DNA of 64,000 nt from Paraescarpia echinospica (GCA_020002185.1 CM034539.1:29653750-29717749); one strand, 5' to 3'; shown: positions 1 through 13,500, numbered from the stretch's first letter. Program-made: numbers and translations. The notes: generated from the letters alone by a model not told the origin.

Positions 1-2108
1 CTACAACAACAGCAACACACAATACATTATATCCCAGTTTATAGCTACAACCACAGGAACACACAACCACAGCAACACACAACACATTACTTCCCAGTGC
101 ATAGCTACAACCACAGCAACACACAATACATAATCACCCAGGTAACAGCAACAACCACAACAACACACAATACATCAATTCCCAGTTCACAGCTACAACC
201 ACAGCAACACACAATACATCACTTCCCAGTTCATAGCTACAACCACAGCAACACACAATACATTACTCCCCAGTTCATTGCTACAACCACAACAACACAC
301 AAAACATCACTTCCCAGTTCATAGCTACAACCACAGCAACACACAATACATTACTCCCCAGTTCATTGCTACAACCACAACAACACACAATACATTATTT
401 CCCAGTTCATAGCTACAACCACAGCAACACACAATACATCACTTCCCAGTTCATAGCTACAACCACAGCAACACACAATACATTACTCCCCAGTTCATTG
501 CTACAACCACAACAACACACAATACATTATTTCCCAGTTCATAGCTACAACCACAGCAACACACAATACATCACTTCCCAGTTCATTGCTACAACCACAA
601 CAACACACAATACATTACTTCCCAGTTCATTGCTACAACCACAACAACACACAAAACATCACTTCCCAGTTCATTGCTACAACCACAGCAACACACAATA
701 CATTACTCCCCAGTTCATTGCTACAACCACAACAACACACAATACATTACTTCCCAGTTCATTGCTACAACCACAACAACACACAATACATTACTTCCCA
801 GTTCATTGCTACAACCACAACAACACACAATACATTACTTCCCAGTTCATTGCTACAACCACAACAACACACAAAACATCACTTCCCAGTTCATTGCTAC
901 AACCACAACAACACACAATACATTACTTCCCAGTTCATTGCTACAACCACAACAACACACAATACATCACTTCCCAGTTCATTGCTACAACCACAACAAC
1001 ACACAATACATTACTTCCCAGTTCATTGCTACAACCACAACAACACACAATACATTACTTCCCAGTTCATTGCTACAACCACAACAACACACAATACATT
1101 ACTTCCCAGTTCATTGCTACAACCTCAACAACACACAATACATTACTTCCCAGTTCATTGCTACAACCACAACAACACACAATACATTACTTCCCAGTTC
1201 ATTGCTACAACCACAGCAACACACAATACATTACTTCCCAGTTCATTGCTACAACCACAACAACACACAATACATTACTTCCCAGTTCATTGCTACAACC
1301 ACAACAACACACAATACATACTTCCCAGTTCATTGCTACAACCTCAACAACACACAATACATTACTTCCCAGTTCATTGCTACAACCACAACAACACACA
1401 ATACATCACTTCCCAGTTCATTGCTACAACCACAGCAACACACAATACATTACTCCCCAGTTCATTGCTACAACCACAACAACACACAAAACATCACTTC
1501 CCAGTTCATTGCTACAACCACAACAACACACAATACATTACTTCCCAGTTCATTGCTACAACCACAACAACACACAAAACATCACTTCCCAGTTCATTGC
1601 TACAACCACAGCAACACACAATACATTACTTCCCAGTTCATTGCTAAAACCACAACAACACACAATACATTACTTCCCAGTTCATTGCTACAACCACAAC
1701 AACACACAATACATTACTTCCCAGTTCATTGCTACAACCTCAACAACACACAATACATCACTTCCCAGTTCATTGCTAAAACCACAACAACACACAATAC
1801 ATTACTTCCCAGTTCATTGCTACAACCTCAACAATACACAATACATTACTTCCCAGTTCATTGCTAAAACCACAACAACACACAATACATTACTTCCCAG
1901 TTCATTGCTACAACCACAACAACACACAATACATTACTTCCCAGTTCATTGCTACAACCTCAACAACACACAATACATCACTTCCCAGTTCATTGCTACA
2001 ACCACAACAACACACAATACATTACTTCCTAGTTCATTGCTACAACCACAACAACACACAATACATTACTTCCCAGTTCATTGCTACAACCACAGCAACT
2101 ATAACCCA
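1..2108. repeat. 44-bp minisatellite array (about 48 units)
   Basis: The window opens inside a tandem array of a 44-bp unit containing ttcattgctacaaccacaac and acattacttcccag. Units differ by single bases (for example attgct/atagct, caacaac/cagcaac) and some are shortened, as near 1310-1330. The array decays into unique sequence at about 2100. The unit has no stop codon in any forward frame and 44 is not divisible by 3, so three long overlapping plus-strand frames appear by chance, the longest 366-2168. No start context, splice pattern or codon bias suggests that they are translated. Confidence 0.97.
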
Positions 2109-2217
2109 GTTAAGAATGTTCTTTTTTATGTCATAACTCTGGATTTTCTGAATGAGCCGAATTTGTGAAACCTTGTCGGAAGCTTTAAAAAAATCACAAT
2201 ATACTGTATGTACTTCA

Positions 2218-2251
<34 letters not shown>

Positions 2252-4655
2252 AATCTGGATTAAACATGCTCAAATCCACCCAAAATGTAAAATAAAATTC
2301 TTAATAATAGCACAGGTTATTTTCTTTGTGCCTAAACTGTTTAAACTAACAAGGATAATCGTAACATAAAACGTATTAGTTGCGCAATAACATATCAAAA
2401 CTTTAAGGAGACCGGCTCCTGTCTTCTGAAAACAGCGGTCTTCTGTACGCGGTGAAAGATGCATAAAAGGTCCCCCTATGCCGTATATATATATATATAT
2501 ATATATATATAATGCAGTCAATTGTGTACACCATTTTGAAAGATGTGTATGTCGAAATCCGGAGTGTCTTTAATAATAATGTACTTCCCACCGAACTCCT
2601 GAGATGTTGTCCAGTTAAGCAAACTATTATTGCATGAATATCCCCTTCGTAGACATTACCTAAGTTGGTGTTCAGCAGTATGCTTAGACTGATTTATTCC
2701 TTATTTGTTGTCTCCAGACATGTTCTGGTCCTATTTCTATAGTTGATTGCAAAGGCATGTTTATTATGTTCTCCTGCTGACATCAAATTGGCTCTCTCTC
2801 CCGGGAGGGCATTTTTCGCTCCAGGAGAGGAGATGGCAATGCAGAGACACATGTCACACACACGCACACACACGCACGCACGCGCACACATACACATTGC
2901 CATTTCAGAAGCTATGGTTGAGTAGTGGTGGGATTATGAGAGTTACGCATCGGCCCGTTTGAAATGGCCAGAGGTCAGTGTTTGATATAGGAAGTTGTGT
3001 CACAGAGAGGAAGACAGAGTTGTCAGGCATTTACACAGTGCTCGCGACCAGTCACGCAGGGTCACCGTGAATGGGTGATGACGAACAATGGTGAGCGCTA
3101 TTTTGTGGATTTAACCGTCTATAAGTGCATCATTAATGAGTATAATGTGCTTGGTGTGGAACTTGAAAACACGTATTCAACATTTCAATCAGACGTTGTT
3201 AAATGGATATTGAGCCAGGTAATAAATGAATATTTATGTGTGCACTTGAAATATACAGCTCCTGTACACTTGAAAGTGGATATATCTATAACATTATTAT
3301 ATATGTAGCATAGCTGTGTCGATTCGTTATTTACACGTAAAATACAAGTTTTGTAAAACTGATAAAAAGCAACATATGTTCATGTTTGCGAATATTTAAT
3401 AAATGTAACGATACATATAGTAAAGCAATTGATAGTGTTCTGTATATACACTCGTCACATCACAAACACACACTTTTGGTGACGTATGTATCCCCTCACT
3501 AAATTTTCCCCCAAGGATTCATCGTGTTGCCCAAGTGGATTACTGTGGTCCAAACACCAATACAGTTTCTGAAATGGGGGATTGCTGTGAATGTCCACAT
3601 CATGCTAGTCAAGCCATTTCAATTCATCATAACCCATGTGCTGGATCGCATATGAGTAATTCGCATCATTGTTGGCTGTACGCGCTTCTAAATGTTGATA
3701 TAATAGTAGAGGTGGTTTTCTGTTGCAATGCTCTTGAAATATATATGCGGTTTTAATATTTCTAGTGTATGTAGCTGGTTTTCCATGGAAATGCTTTTGG
3801 AATAGACTTTTGAAATATTACGATTCGTAATGTAAGACTGGTGCAGAGACCCCCACACTCATGTAGCTCTTCGTCACGCTTGCCCACAGACCTCCCTCCG
3901 TATTTTATAGATGACATAATGTACACGTATCTAAATGTGATTTTCGGAAGAGCATAAACATTTTTTTTTCACAATTCGTTGTCTGGAATATGGTTGAATT
4001 GGTTGTTATATAAACCGTGCCTGCCAGTTGCAAATAAAATTTGAATTCTTCCAATATGTAATGCAAATTTGGTTTTCTGTTACAGGAGCGGGCCGGCGGC
4101 TTAACATAACAAGTGAGGATATATACAGTTGGGATCTTAACACTAAAAAAGTAGGTTTATATGTTTGTTCAGATAGTTTCTTAACAAGTATGTATTGTAT
4201 TATTTTTATGTCAAATTATACAAACTTACGATATTATCTCTTTTGTGAAACATTAACACTCGTTTATCAAATTTCAGATACGTGTATGTACCGTATGACT
4301 TTTCCAACAATGTAAACAATAATATTTGTGACTGAATGCTGTTAGAGTATTGTGTTGTAAATGTAGACATACTATGTCATTTGTTTGTTTAAAACCTGTT
4401 CAACAGTATTGTTTATGACAATGGTGTTTCAGTGTTGTGTGTGGCAGATTCGATCTCTGCTGGTGTTTAATAATCCAAACACTGCTGGTTGTGCACACAC
4501 ACTTATTCCACTCAATAACTTCAGCCATTTACAATAACTCCACCTAAACTAAGTTAATTCCACTTAAACAACTATTGGAAATAGAACAGCAAATTAGCAT
4601 GCCACATATAACATGGCAATGGCAGCTAGGTAGGAAGAAACTTCAGAAGGCTAAG
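2109..4655. other. Non-coding, AT-rich stretch with TA and CA microsatellites
   Basis: I recognise no gene here. The stretch holds (TA)n runs at about 2218-2252 and 2484-2511, and a CA/CG-rich simple run at about 2857-2895. The remaining short frames have no recognisable protein pattern. Confidence 0.6.
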
Positions 4656-4659
4656 CAAT

Positions 4660-4824
4660 GACTCAGTCGTGGAAACAAGAGTGGAAGACAAATACCCCAA
4701 GTAGGATGACAATTTAGGAATTTGTACATAAGAGTTTTAAATTCACAGAGAAAACCCACCAACAAGGGAGTATTTCAACCTGAAGAGGGCATGAATACAA
4801 AATTTCAACTCCCCAACACCAATT

Positions 4825-4857
<33 letters not shown>

Positions 4858-5150
4858 TAGCACACCAACATGTGATGCAAATGTTATATATGTGCCATGC
4901 AATAAAAAGATGGTTGGAGGAAAGGAGTCAACTTGCATGCTTTCTACAGAAAGACATCAGTAGGCGACCACATGCTAAAGTTCGACAACTACAACTGTAC
5001 TCTAGTATGAGAGGCTATACTGCTGATACATATATCTTCTGGGGAGTTTGCCAGAATAGGTGCAATACTCGGAATTGTACTGCTGTAATGCAATAGTCAA
5101 TTTTGCAAGTTTTAAATGTGGAGTTGTTTGCAAAACTTTGGATAATACCG
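4660..5150. repeat. Dispersed repeat, copy 1 (partner at 25418-25810)
   Basis: This segment is clearly related to 25418-25810. Shared blocks include a stretch with gaagacaaat and ttttaaattcacagaga, then acagaaagac, then caaccacatgctaa or cgaccacatgctaa, then gctgatacatata, and finally tttgcaagttttaaatgt. Copy 1 also carries a (TA)n run at 4824-4853 that copy 2 lacks. No protein or terminal repeat is recognisable, so the family cannot be assigned. Confidence 0.85.
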
Positions 5151-6716
5151 AACCATTTTTACCAGGTACTTTTGTTGGTTGTGCAATTTGAACTGACATG
5201 TTTCATACAGTATGGACGTTAATCACTAATGTATTTTTCTGGATTTTGAAAGAAATTAATCATGTATATTGCAAGGTATATTATGTCCAAACGTTATGTT
5301 TTCTATATTATCAGGGTTTTACTGTATCCTATGAACACTTGCCATGACAAGATAAAATTTTTGTAACAAATGTATTGACACATCTATGACCATGTACACA
5401 CATGCTGAATAATACTAGACAGTGGTAATCCGTATGACAACAATATTTTCAGACAAACATGCGTATTAAAACAGGCAATTCTCTTTTATTTTACCCCAAG
5501 ATCAAAGGTAATGAACGACTAGTCTTTTTGTTTTCACTTCTCTAGATTTAAGTACAAATCGGCTTGCTCTTTGCTTAATTAACATAATGCCAGTTCTTGA
5601 TGTGTTTACCATAAAGGTGTATTATATTGAACAATACGTGGCTAGTAACTTCTGTACTGTTATTGCAACCTTGAGATTTTAAATACAAGTTTCAAGAGAC
5701 AGTGTTACTGAATGTCAATTTTTTTAAACAAGTTCAAATTATGGAATAACAAAATAATATTCTTCTTGAAGAAACATTGTGTTTCTTTATATAAAAATAA
5801 ATAATACACAAGTTACTATTGATAGTATACATACTTGAATCGTGTGCACTTTGCTTATTACCCCCAATAAGGATAAAACCCAACATTATCCAGCTAAATG
5901 TAGATCTACACACCATAAACTGTGTTCATCTTGGAACCAATGCGCATCCAGTTTTCACCACAGCTAGACGAGATTGTCGATAAATCTTTAAATAATTTAC
6001 TACTAAAACCTAACGATTTTTTACCACGCACTTTTGACATTTTCATTATAAAATACTGGCATCTAAAATATAAGTATTTTGAACATAGATATCATTAGAC
6101 CACACATGGTTCATCCAACTCTACAAAACTACGAAAGCTGGCTTGGGACAGGTGAAATGTTGCACATTCTAATGAAATACATCACAAGTTTTCTTTCCCC
6201 TACAACTATGTTTCTGTGTGAAAAATATTCAATAAGTATTTGGCATATTTGGCATTTGTGCTCAATAAATAATTTGCATCACACTTCTGTTGGCATGATA
6301 TAGTGGTATGATTACACATTATTACTTTATCTCTCCATCATATTAACATTGCTTTGTGAATCTGACCTTCAACATTCAAGGGCAACATTTTACTGCTAGA
6401 AAATGTGTACAAATAAAGTAAAATGATAAAGAATTCATATCTACAGGCTAATGGTACAATTCATTCAGACAATACTTATCCTCCTGTTTCGCATACACCT
6501 GATCTACACATTTCGTACCACTGTAGCATTGTGTATTTTTTGTGAACTATATGTATTATATTTGATGAAATCAAAGCAGAGTTTTAACGCTTGTTATAGT
6601 CATGAATTCGTGAGTCATGAGACATAGTGGCCATTGTGAATGGGACAACCTCCTTTCACATATTAATGTGGATTCTATGTAGATTGGAGGTTTCCACACC
6701 CGTTGTCCTTATTTGC
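5151..6716. other. AT-rich sequence, nothing recognised
   Basis: No coding pattern, tandem array or terminal repeat was recognised in this stretch. Open frames are short and of low complexity. Confidence 0.5.
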
Positions 6717-7021
6717 ATGGCGCTCTTCTTCTTCTTCTTCTCAGTCTTGTGGTTACTTCTATGCAGAAGAATATTCCACAGTGGCGCGCAAGTGCAGATT
6801 AAAAAGGGTTGATAAAAACATAATTTTTTATTTTGGAGTTTTTCTTTTAAGAGGGTGGTATTTTTTTACCAAAGACCTCAATTGCCGCTTTGAAAGGTGT
6901 GAGGGTGCTGGTCGATGACGCTTTGTCGGGGATCTTATTCCACAGACGGATGGCTGAGGGGAAGAAGGAGTGGAGGTCCGTGTTTGTTCTTGAGTGAGGC
7001 AGGAGGAGCTTGTTGCTCAGT
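6717..7021 (-). mobile_element. LINE 3' end fragment (minus strand)
   Basis: Read on the minus strand, 7021 to about 6857 encodes the typical C-terminal end of a LINE ORF2 (CR1/RTE/Rex-like): a tract with RTNTDLHSFFPSAIRLWNKI followed by PDKASS and an FKAAIEVF-like ending. The non-coding tail ends in an AAG/GAA-rich simple repeat (plus strand 6723-6742, cttcttcttcttcttctc), as expected of a LINE 3' end. The 5' part is missing, so this is a dead 5'-truncated copy. Family assignment below LINE is uncertain. Confidence 0.75.
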
Positions 7022-7465
7022 TACACTAATTGACGTACACACGCTCTGTATATTGGTATACGTGGTACAGCTCATAAATGGATTGTGAGCTATCTGGAAA
7101 ATAGAAAGCAATTTGTTCAGTATAATAATTGTGACTCTGAGGTATTTTATGTATGTTTGGTGTTCCATTGGGCTCTATTTTAGGACCAGAGCAATTTATT
7201 ATGCATATAAACAACATTTAATTGTAATATCTCGGAAGTATTTAAGTATACTCTATTTGCTGATATGACACTAACTTATATTGTTGTGATTGTGATCCAG
7301 ATGAAAGTATCCGGAAGACAAATGCTGAATTAGACAAGCATCAGGTATGGTTTGCTATAAATAGATTATCACTAAACGTTACAAAGATAAAATACATGAT
7401 ATTTGGAAATCACATATTGAATTCAAGTCAAAATAAGAATTTGAAAGCCTATATATACATATAGG
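7022..7465 (+). mobile_element. Decayed LINE reverse-transcriptase fragment (plus strand)
   Basis: Frames on the plus strand spell a broken reverse-transcriptase core: WIVSYLENRKQFVQ, then GVPLGSILGPEQF (family GVPQGSILGP motif), then YTLFADMT where the catalytic FADD-type motif should be, then NAELDKHQVWFAINRLSLNV and KYMIFG. The reading frame changes several times, and the second catalytic aspartate position reads M. It abuts an oppositely oriented LINE 3' end at 7021, so two insertions or a rearrangement meet here. Confidence 0.75.
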
Positions 7466-8060
7466 AGACCACACGAATGTATTCTCACGGATTCGAGATC
7501 ATACGTACGCATGGGCAGTTCTAAATATAATATAGTGACCCCCGTACGTAGGCCTATATATAGACTCGATCTATATATAGTTGTTGCGTCGTGTGTTCTG
7601 TATGTGGGGCAAGATGATATAACTGGGGTGATTTGTCACGGGCGCATACGACGACATTATTAAATTTAAATTAATGCTAGATGGTGATATCATGTAGATT
7701 CTGATTGTGTCACCATATAATATTGCATACTTAAACATATTAATTATGTTAGAAGCATCGACGGGTTGTTCCAACGGTCGATCAACCCCCCCCCTCTTGG
7801 TTACACAGATAATGATTCGCCTTCGATTGACGCTATGCGTCACCAATCCATGGAAATAATAACGCGTATCTGTTCCCTTAAAAAGAACTCTGGGTTCGCC
7901 CCAAATGACCTGAGCCTGAGGAATCAAGGCCTGTACGTGTCAGTTCTTAACTTCTTAGTAATCCAATTTTCCAGGGAGTACCCATTTCTTCGTTTTCTAC
8001 CAGTTAATTATTACACATAATGCCAAAAACCTTCATTTATTTGTTGCTTAAAATTTTATG
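7466..8060. other. Unassigned upstream sequence
   Basis: No gene, array or element end was recognised between the LINE remnant and the CpG-richer promoter-like region that begins near 8060. A short C run lies at 7787-7793. Confidence 0.45.
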
Positions 8061-8204
8061 TGACGTCACATAATACATCACCTCATAAGGTTGTTTATAT
8101 ATCCCCTTTTCATTGTTAAACTTCACTGAACGGTGACATGCTAACCGGCTGCACGGTGACGTCATCATCGTCCCGTTTACGGATCCTCCAACACACAGCT
8201 AGTG
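8061..8204 (+). promoter_or_regulatory. Candidate promoter and first non-coding exon of the TRIM gene
   Basis: Two perfect TGACGTCA palindromes, the consensus cAMP-response element, lie at 8061-8068 and 8157-8164. A TATA-like tttatata lies between them at 8094-8101, followed about 25-30 bp later by pyrimidine/CA-containing candidate start sequence (cttcactg). A good splice donor, gtgagt, follows ctagtg at about 8202. The stretch to about 8560 is CpG-richer than its surroundings. The first coding exon of the TRIM gene at 10349 begins with a splice acceptor and has a stop codon just before its ATG, so an upstream non-coding exon is required. This is the best candidate, but the link is an inference. 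Confidence 0.45.
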
Positions 8205-9650
8205 GTGAGTCTCTGTAGTTTTCACTGCGTTCAGCGGACCGGAACGTCGTACACACGCACGTAAACGGGTTTTAGCCACACTCGAATCACTCGCAAACGA
8301 CAACGGTGATCAGTATTTTGGCTTAAACGTCTTTCCGTCGGGTGTGAGAACACGTACGTACTTTAAGCGCCAGTATTGGGAGTTTTGTGGGTCAAGTCCT
8401 CTGGTCTGGATAAGTCAACCGAAACGAACGCGGCTGTTGCGGGACAACCATACGTACGAAGCCGTGTCACTGAACCTACTGCGACACTGGGACGACAGTT
8501 GTCGAACAATGGACGATTCGTCTACGATAGCCTGATGTCACCTACCGGTACTTGTACAAAGTATAGTAGGGTACATTTTTGTGGAACGACAACCCATGAA
8601 AAGTTGTGAATCAGACGGCATTTGGCTGAGCGTATATTATACTTAGTTTTCAAGTTCAACTGTGCTGAAAACTGGATTTATGTTGACGTAACTCCGTAAG
8701 TACTGATCGACTCACTTTCGCATCATTTCTATCTGACAAGTGTCTCCTATCTATAACGGTTACCTTTGTTGTACATCCTGTAATTACCCTAATATATGTC
8801 GCAGTGCCATACCATGTCTACATTTCAGATTAGCGCTTAGACTAACCATGGTATTGACTATATTTGTATTACAGTTTGGACATGTTTGAAATCCCAGCCT
8901 GTCATGTCTCTGTTGTGTCTTCAATGCGTGTCACTTAACCTAAGGTGTGTCATATATCATAGTCCCTATAGCTTGCCTGATTAAATATACCATATGTGAA
9001 TACATGAATACTACATGTATGGCATAATATAGGTACACATATTTTACAAGTGTATGCATGTGTGCGATCCACAAATAGTTAACACTGCAGTTGGCCATTA
9101 TGCCAATAAAGGGCCACAAATATGTTTTATTAAATAAAAAGTTGCAGTCAAAGTATGGAAAATTCATTGATGTAAACATAATATGTTGTTTGTTTCAGTA
9201 TGGACAAAACATGTTGCCGTCTGTACACTGCGTGTTGTTGTGCACGCACTAACCTAGTTAAGCTATTCACAGCAGAACAGTGGTGCATGATTCATACCAG
9301 AAGTACACTTTTTGTCTAGTGTGGTGTGTGTGTTACAATGTATTGATGTGTGTATCAGTGTGGGGAATTTGCGACCACCTAAACGCCATACAAGGCGTAC
9401 GCAATGCAACTTAGTTCTTATTTCAGTCATTTAATACTTCATAATGTGCTTAGTAGCTTGAATCATAACAAATGTGTACGTGTAAACTTAACAGACAGTG
9501 TCATACAGTTATAGTACTATTTGGATTAACAAAATAGCTAAAATAAGAACAAAATTGCATGAACAAATTATCCTACTTTTTTGCCTTTGTGTTTCACATA
9601 CCAATAAGTATTTACACCCAGTTTGCACACACAATTACCAAACCCAGTCA
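8205..9650 (+). other. Presumed first intron of the TRIM gene, no feature recognised
   Basis: The CpG-richer part (8205-8610) has two overlapping open frames with no recognisable family; one would need a TTG start. The rest is ordinary AT-rich intron-like DNA. Confidence 0.4.
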
Positions 9651-9654
9651 TCCT

Positions 9655-10125
9655 ATTCAGTCCTCATGTTTAGTCCTCACATTCAGTCCTCACATTCAAT
9701 CTCCTCACACTCTGTCCACACATTCAGTCCTTACATTCAGTCATCACATTCAGTCTTCACATTCAGTCCTTACATTCAGTCTTTACATGCAGTCATCACA
9801 TTCAATCATCACACTCAGTCTTCACATTCAGTCATCACACTTTGTCCTCACATTCAGCCATCACTCTTTGTCCTCACATTCAGTCATCACACTTTATCAT
9901 CACATTCAGTCCACACACTTTATCCTCACAATCAGTCATCACACTCATTCATCACATTCAGTCTTCACACTTTATCCTCACATTCAGTCCTCACACTTTG
10001 TCCTCACATTCAATTCTCACACTTAGTCACCACACTCGGTCATCATATTCAGTCATCATATTCAAACCTCACATTCAATCCTCACACTTTGTCCTCACAT
10101 TCAATCCTCACCTTTGTCTTCACCT
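9655..10125. repeat. Degenerate 13-bp minisatellite
   Basis: A tandem array based on a 13-bp unit of the form cacattcagtcct, with variants such as cacactttgtcct and cacattcaatcct. It ends about 220 bp before the RING exon. Long His/Ser-rich plus-strand frames across it are repeat artefacts. Confidence 0.95.
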
Positions 10126-10355
10126 GTCAATAATGTGTCAGTTTGTGAAAATTATGAAAATAATTGATAATGACAGTTAGATTGAGTAACAACGAGCCAG
10201 CACATCATGGATACAACTACACAAGAGTTTCGATTTTATCCTAAAATGAGATATGTGTAAAAATTCTATTGCAGAAGCAGATTTAATCATTACATGTACT
10301 TTGATTAATTCCATCCACTTCAGTGACACATTCTTTGTACTTCTACAGCTGAGGA

Positions 10356-10544
10356 ATGGAGTGTCCTGTGTGCTTCGATGTTTACAAACGGCCATTGCTG
10401 TTGCCTGGATGTGGTCACACCATCTGTCAGGCGTGTGCAGAAATGCTGATATCAGATTCAAATTTCCTGCGCTGTCCAGAGTGTCGACTTGTCTATCAGC
10501 TTCGCCAGGGCATCAAGAGTTTACCACGTAACGTTGCACTCCAG
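10356..10544 (+). CDS. TRIM gene exon 1: RING finger
   Basis: 63 codons, acceptor ttctacag at 10341-10348, donor gttagt after CAG at 10544, ending in phase 0. Zinc ligands follow the C3HC4 pattern: CPVC at residues 3-6, then CGHTIC and C (residues 19-27), and CPEC (residues 40-43). The in-frame TGA at 10350-10352 fixes the start at 10356. Confidence 0.93.
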
Positions 10545-13500
10545 GTTAGTTAGAAACTGTTTTATCGGGGGTTGTTTGTTCATTTTTATTGTAAAGTCAT
10601 GTTATACAGTGTAAACCGTAGGCAGATCTAGGGGGCCTATAGGGCATGTGCCCCCAAAAACATCGTAGTTTTGCGTGCTTGTAGACCTTTTTGAATGGGC
10701 CAATGTGACCGTGCCCCCCTTCTAAACCCTTGGAAATGTGCCCCCGTTTCAGATGACAATAAGCTGAAGTTACGCCGAAGCGGCGGTGAACAATTTTCAA
10801 CAGCACTTCCCTCCCATCTTCCAATGTCACAGTCAAGCCAGCTGTGCCAGCAGAGAGAAGCTGAAGAAGAGCTGAAGAAGAGATGTCACCAAATGAACCG
10901 AAGCGGCGGGAATTTTCAACAGCACTTCCCTCCCATCTTCCAATGTCACAGTCAAGCCAGCTGTGCCAGCAGAGAGAAGCTGAAGAAGAGCTGAAGAAGA
11001 GATGTCACCAAATGAACCAAGACAATGGAGAAGCTGAAGCTACATCGGCGCAACATCGAAACATTTTCAACACCATTTGGTTTGGCCGCCAGTGGAAGTT
11101 ATTGTGCCCCCCCTGACTACACGCTCTGGACCCTCCCTTTTAAACTATATCTGTTGTACCATACTGACCTCCCAAATGTGTTTAATAAGCAATTTTTGGT
11201 CAAAATTTAACTGCTTCAGGAGGAAACAGTTTGTTTACATGTTAGTTGCCACTTTTGAATGTGTGGCCTCAGGTTCGGTTAGTAAATAGATGGATATGTA
11301 CATCACGTAACTATGTCAACCCCCCATCAGGTTATGATGACCTTTCTCAGAATTTTCCGCGCTTGCTGTTGAGGGTTTTGAGTAGTAGGTCGGCTACGGT
11401 TGTAAACAATGAACGGTTGAATTCAAAAAAATTGTTTTTGTGACAATAAATATATCTGGGTGTCAAGCATGTTAGACTATAAGACTACGTGTGTATATAT
11501 AGTTTATACAGCAACATGATTTATAGTAATATACGGACAACCTCCCTTTCAAATACATTGAAAAACAACCTGTATCGAACTCACTGATACGTATCCACAT
11601 TGATTTATGGATAACAATTACATCAATATAGCAGTAGTCACCTGGGTTAAATTTGTCCCGCCCACAAATCATTGAAAAACACCTGTTATGAAGCACGGGT
11701 CACGTTACCAGGTCAACAATTGACAAGAAGTGCAGGTGCATTACTTTGTTGTCACATAACCACATGCAGGTTCATTCTAGTGTTATTTTAAGAAATAAGC
11801 CAATTACACAATGACTGAAGTGAACTGAAATAATAACAAGTACTTGGTGAGCTGGTACACCTGTGGTTGGAGGCAGTGTTGGCAAACATCAAAGGAAATT
11901 GCTACTGCATGCTTGCCACAAAGTATCCCACATTCTGGACTATGTTTTGTTATACATATTTATAACTTAATTTGAATTACTGTGCCATTTTGAAAAAATC
12001 TGAAGAACCTTATTGCATTATTTTGAGCTTTACATTACTCTCAAATTAAGAATATTTATCCTATATTCTTGATGTCATTGTTGTAAGAATTCAGTAACAG
12101 ATGTTATTTATTCTATCAATTTCAAAGTAATGTCCCCCACACACCAAAGTAAAAAAGGTAATCACAGCAGTGCAGTTAACAAAACTTTCCATAAATTTCA
12201 CAATCACAATAGTAAATTAAGTATGTATTTTTTTCAGTTGACACAAATGTTTTCACAAAATCACTACTTTGAATGTTGAGCATTTTTGTAAGTCAACATT
12301 ATTCCAAAATTAAACAGTGACATGCACGTATACATGTACACTCTGTCACACATGCATGCACACACACAGTTGCATGCAAAATTACACTAGGAGGTGGACG
12401 TATATATAATATTTTAATATTTACAATGACAGTATTTGTCCATGTTTTCAGCGGGCGATCGACGAGCACTCTCGTAGTTCCAGCTTTGCGAACTTGCGTT
12501 GTGAACAGCATCCTGATGACGCAGCATCTCTCTATTGCAAGACTTGTGAGAAGTCTATCTGTCTCAAGTGCTTCTTCTCAGCGAAGGGAGAGTCAGTTCA
12601 CAATGACCACGACGTTGACACGTCAGAAGATGCCTTCTCACAGGAAATGGTGCGTCTCGTCATTACCAATCAACATATTGTTTATGAATGATAATAAATT
12701 GGAATGCACTGTTTTAATGGCTTATTTATTAAGTTATTGTGTTTTTCACCATAATATGTATAGTTTTTACTATATTTTAAAAATATTTTTGGACACAATG
12801 TTTTTAGTTACTTATTTATCTATGATATTTTTACTATTGTACGCAAATGTGCTTTTAGCCATATAACGATATATACATAATTATTATTACTGCTTAGACT
12901 GTTGTAAAACACTATTAACTATTATGTGATTATGGCAAATAGAAATGTTGTATTTCATTATTATTTATTGTTATTATTTTTGATTGAATAGTATTTGGAT
13001 TTACAACTGACGCAAAAATATATTATTTTTACTATCGGACAATTAACCCATTGAAACTTTTATTTTAATTTAGACAAGACGTTATGTCAACAATATGGAT
13101 TTAAACCAAAACAAAAATGCGTGACCAATATTAGTCAACTAGCTAGATGGTCCGTTAACCAACAAATCAACCAGGGAATGACAAAAAACTAATATCTTTT
13201 GGCATCTTGTTGTAGCGTTTACTGGATGAGCTGAAAACACAAACCGAGGAGACTCGAGATAAAGAGATGGAATACATTTCAGAGCTGGAACAGACGGAGC
13301 ACACTCTGACAGTAGGTGTCAACACTAGTTGCGATTGTAGGTTATCTATAATCGTCATAATCTCAGTTCATCTGAGAAAAAGTGAGGAAAGATATACATT
13401 TTTCCAGTTTCAATATTTTTAATTATCACAGCTTGAATGTTTCAACATAAACATCAAAATGGTTAATGTTATAAGATATTGCTTCAATTAATTATTCTGA

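Noticed and set aside
1..2108. Regular repeats considered as a CRISPR array
   Set aside because: Units abut with no unique spacers, no cas-like genes are present, and the DNA is animal.
366..2168. Three overlapping long plus-strand frames of 353-600 codons
   Set aside because: All three frames of a 44-bp repeat are open at once, which a real gene would not show.
8376..8609. Plus-strand frame of 77 codons in the CpG-rich region
   Set aside because: It needs a TTG start, has no family, and overlaps another open frame. It is more likely a non-coding exon or promoter DNA.
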